A stretch of 33,373 nucleotides of DNA, taken from contig CAVDLI010000009.1 of assembly GCA_963609725.1 (NCBI GenBank), forward strand, positions 1 through 33,373. Direction: 5' to 3'. The notes under the pieces were generated by a model that did not search any database, was not told the DNA's origin, and worked only from the letters and a program-made list of their open reading frames with translations. A program made the position numbers and the translations under genes. The stretch is from UBA9732 sp963609725 (lineage in GTDB: Bacteria; Spirochaetota; Spirochaetia; Sphaerochaetales; Sphaerochaetaceae). This document shows positions 32,840 through 33,373 of this stretch, in pieces. How positions within the stretch are numbered: position 1 is the stretch's first letter; each line of letters opens with the position of its first letter.

Positions 32840-33373
32840 ATGCTTTGTCTTACACTAAATGGGCAAACGATGGCCCAAAACATGAACATACTAAAAGAAA
32901 ACAATGAGTATGTTGACATTTTAGAGCTTCGTTTAGATACATTAGATGTAAATAACAAAGATGAACTTAAAATTGCTCAATTATTTCCAACCCAAGTTAC
33001 AAAACCAGTAATATTGTCATTTAGAAGACAAGAAGATGGAGCTCTTGTTTCTATTTCAGAAAGAAAAAGGCTCTCTGTACTTTCAAAAGTCATAAAAGGA
33101 AACTTTTCATACATTGATATAGAAGCAAATGTAAGGAAACCTTCACTTGAAAATTATGCACACGAGCATGGAATAAAAATCATTAGATCTATGCATTTTA
33201 TGAATGAATTTCCAGAGAATTTAGAACGCAAGGCCACTAAGATATCCTTAAACGGAGAAATTCCCAAAATAGCTGTAAATATAAGCGGAACTAAAGATTT
33301 GATTAAGTTATACAAACTCAGTCAAAAGTTATCACATATTGAGAATAAAATTATTATCGGCATGGGAGAATAT
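32840..33373 (+). CDS. aroD: Type I 3-dehydroquinate dehydratase, cut by the window end (possible AroD-AroE fusion)
   Basis: The frame is open for 178 codons from this ATG to the window edge. Type I dehydroquinases dehydrate 3-dehydroquinate through a Schiff base, the third shikimate step. Catalytic features fit: ELRLD at 29-33, Arg62 in SFRR, DIE at 93-95, the general-base His119 in SMHF, and the Schiff-base Lys143 in KIAVNI; GMGEY marks the start of the substrate loop. AAGGAG lies 6 bases before the ATG. Chlamydiae and some treponemes fuse this domain to shikimate dehydrogenase, and the missing 3' end would show whether that applies. It lies on the same strand as aroK and aroC but in a separate unit. 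Confidence 0.92.
   Translation, partial: MLCLTLNGQTMAQNMNILKENNEYVDILELRLDTLDVNNKDELKIAQLFPTQVTKPVILSFRRQEDGALVSISERKRLSVLSKVIKGNFSYIDIEANVRKPSLENYAHEHGIKIIRSMHFMNEFPENLERKATKISLNGEIPKIAVNISGTKDLIKLYKLSQKLSHIENKIIIGMGEY

Overview
The window is AT-rich, gene-dense bacterial chromosome. Two neighbouring genes encode proteins with signal peptides that look like outer-membrane beta-barrels, which points to a diderm. The low GC, an XPB/Rad25-type helicase with a partner gene, and a glycerol-3-phosphate-dehydrogenase-like trio with DUF1667 would fit a host-associated spirochaete such as Treponema. That placement is inference; there is no rRNA or tRNA here to test it. The contents are mostly housekeeping and metabolic. 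I see no CRISPR array, insertion sequence, prophage or recognisable defence island.

Layout. 1-366: a GC-rich, hairpin-rich stretch ending in a terminator, with short repeats. 367-2553: an ADP-ribosylglycohydrolase and an O6-methylguanine-DNA methyltransferase, then a non-coding gap with a 10-bp tandem array. 2146-5010 (minus): a three-gene redox operon (GlpA-like dehydrogenase, FAD/NAD oxidoreductase, DUF1667). 5314-5664 (minus): a small cupin. 5866-9460 (plus): two paralogous Wzi-like outer-membrane proteins. The first is split by a run of 11 G that puts it out of frame; 10 G would restore a protein of about 580 residues. 9710-11896: a TetR-type regulator, a YfcE-type phosphodiesterase and a Cof-type HAD phosphatase. 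12074-16282 (minus): mfd followed by trmB. 16333-18483: an inositol-monophosphatase-family enzyme and a Fic protein. 18643-22400 (minus): an unknown conserved protein, a YhhQ-type queuosine-precursor transporter, and an ABCG-like ATPase with its permease. 22667-24268: nrdR and a dGTPase-family HD protein, convergent and overlapping. 24405-30611 (plus): a membrane protein, aroK, aroC, an XPB-like helicase and its helicase-associated partner. 30659-32707 (minus): an ABC-F ATPase. 32840-end (plus): the start of a type I dehydroquinase, probably the N-terminal half of an AroD-AroE fusion.

How the genes fit together. Three shikimate-pathway steps are present (AroD, AroK, AroC). DNA maintenance is well represented (Ogt, Mfd, XPB helicase plus partner). 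NrdR and the dGTPase-like enzyme both concern dNTP supply.

The most striking theme is repeat-driven variability. Besides the poly-G switch there are 10-bp, 12-bp and 18-bp tandem arrays between genes and a dispersed palindrome built on GAGGTTTTTGCAAAAACCTC. Three conserved enzymes (TrmB, AroK, XPB helicase) also carry in-frame repeat inserts of 5-, 3- and 5-residue period. Several starts given here are further downstream than the longest open frame, chosen from Shine-Dalgarno spacing.
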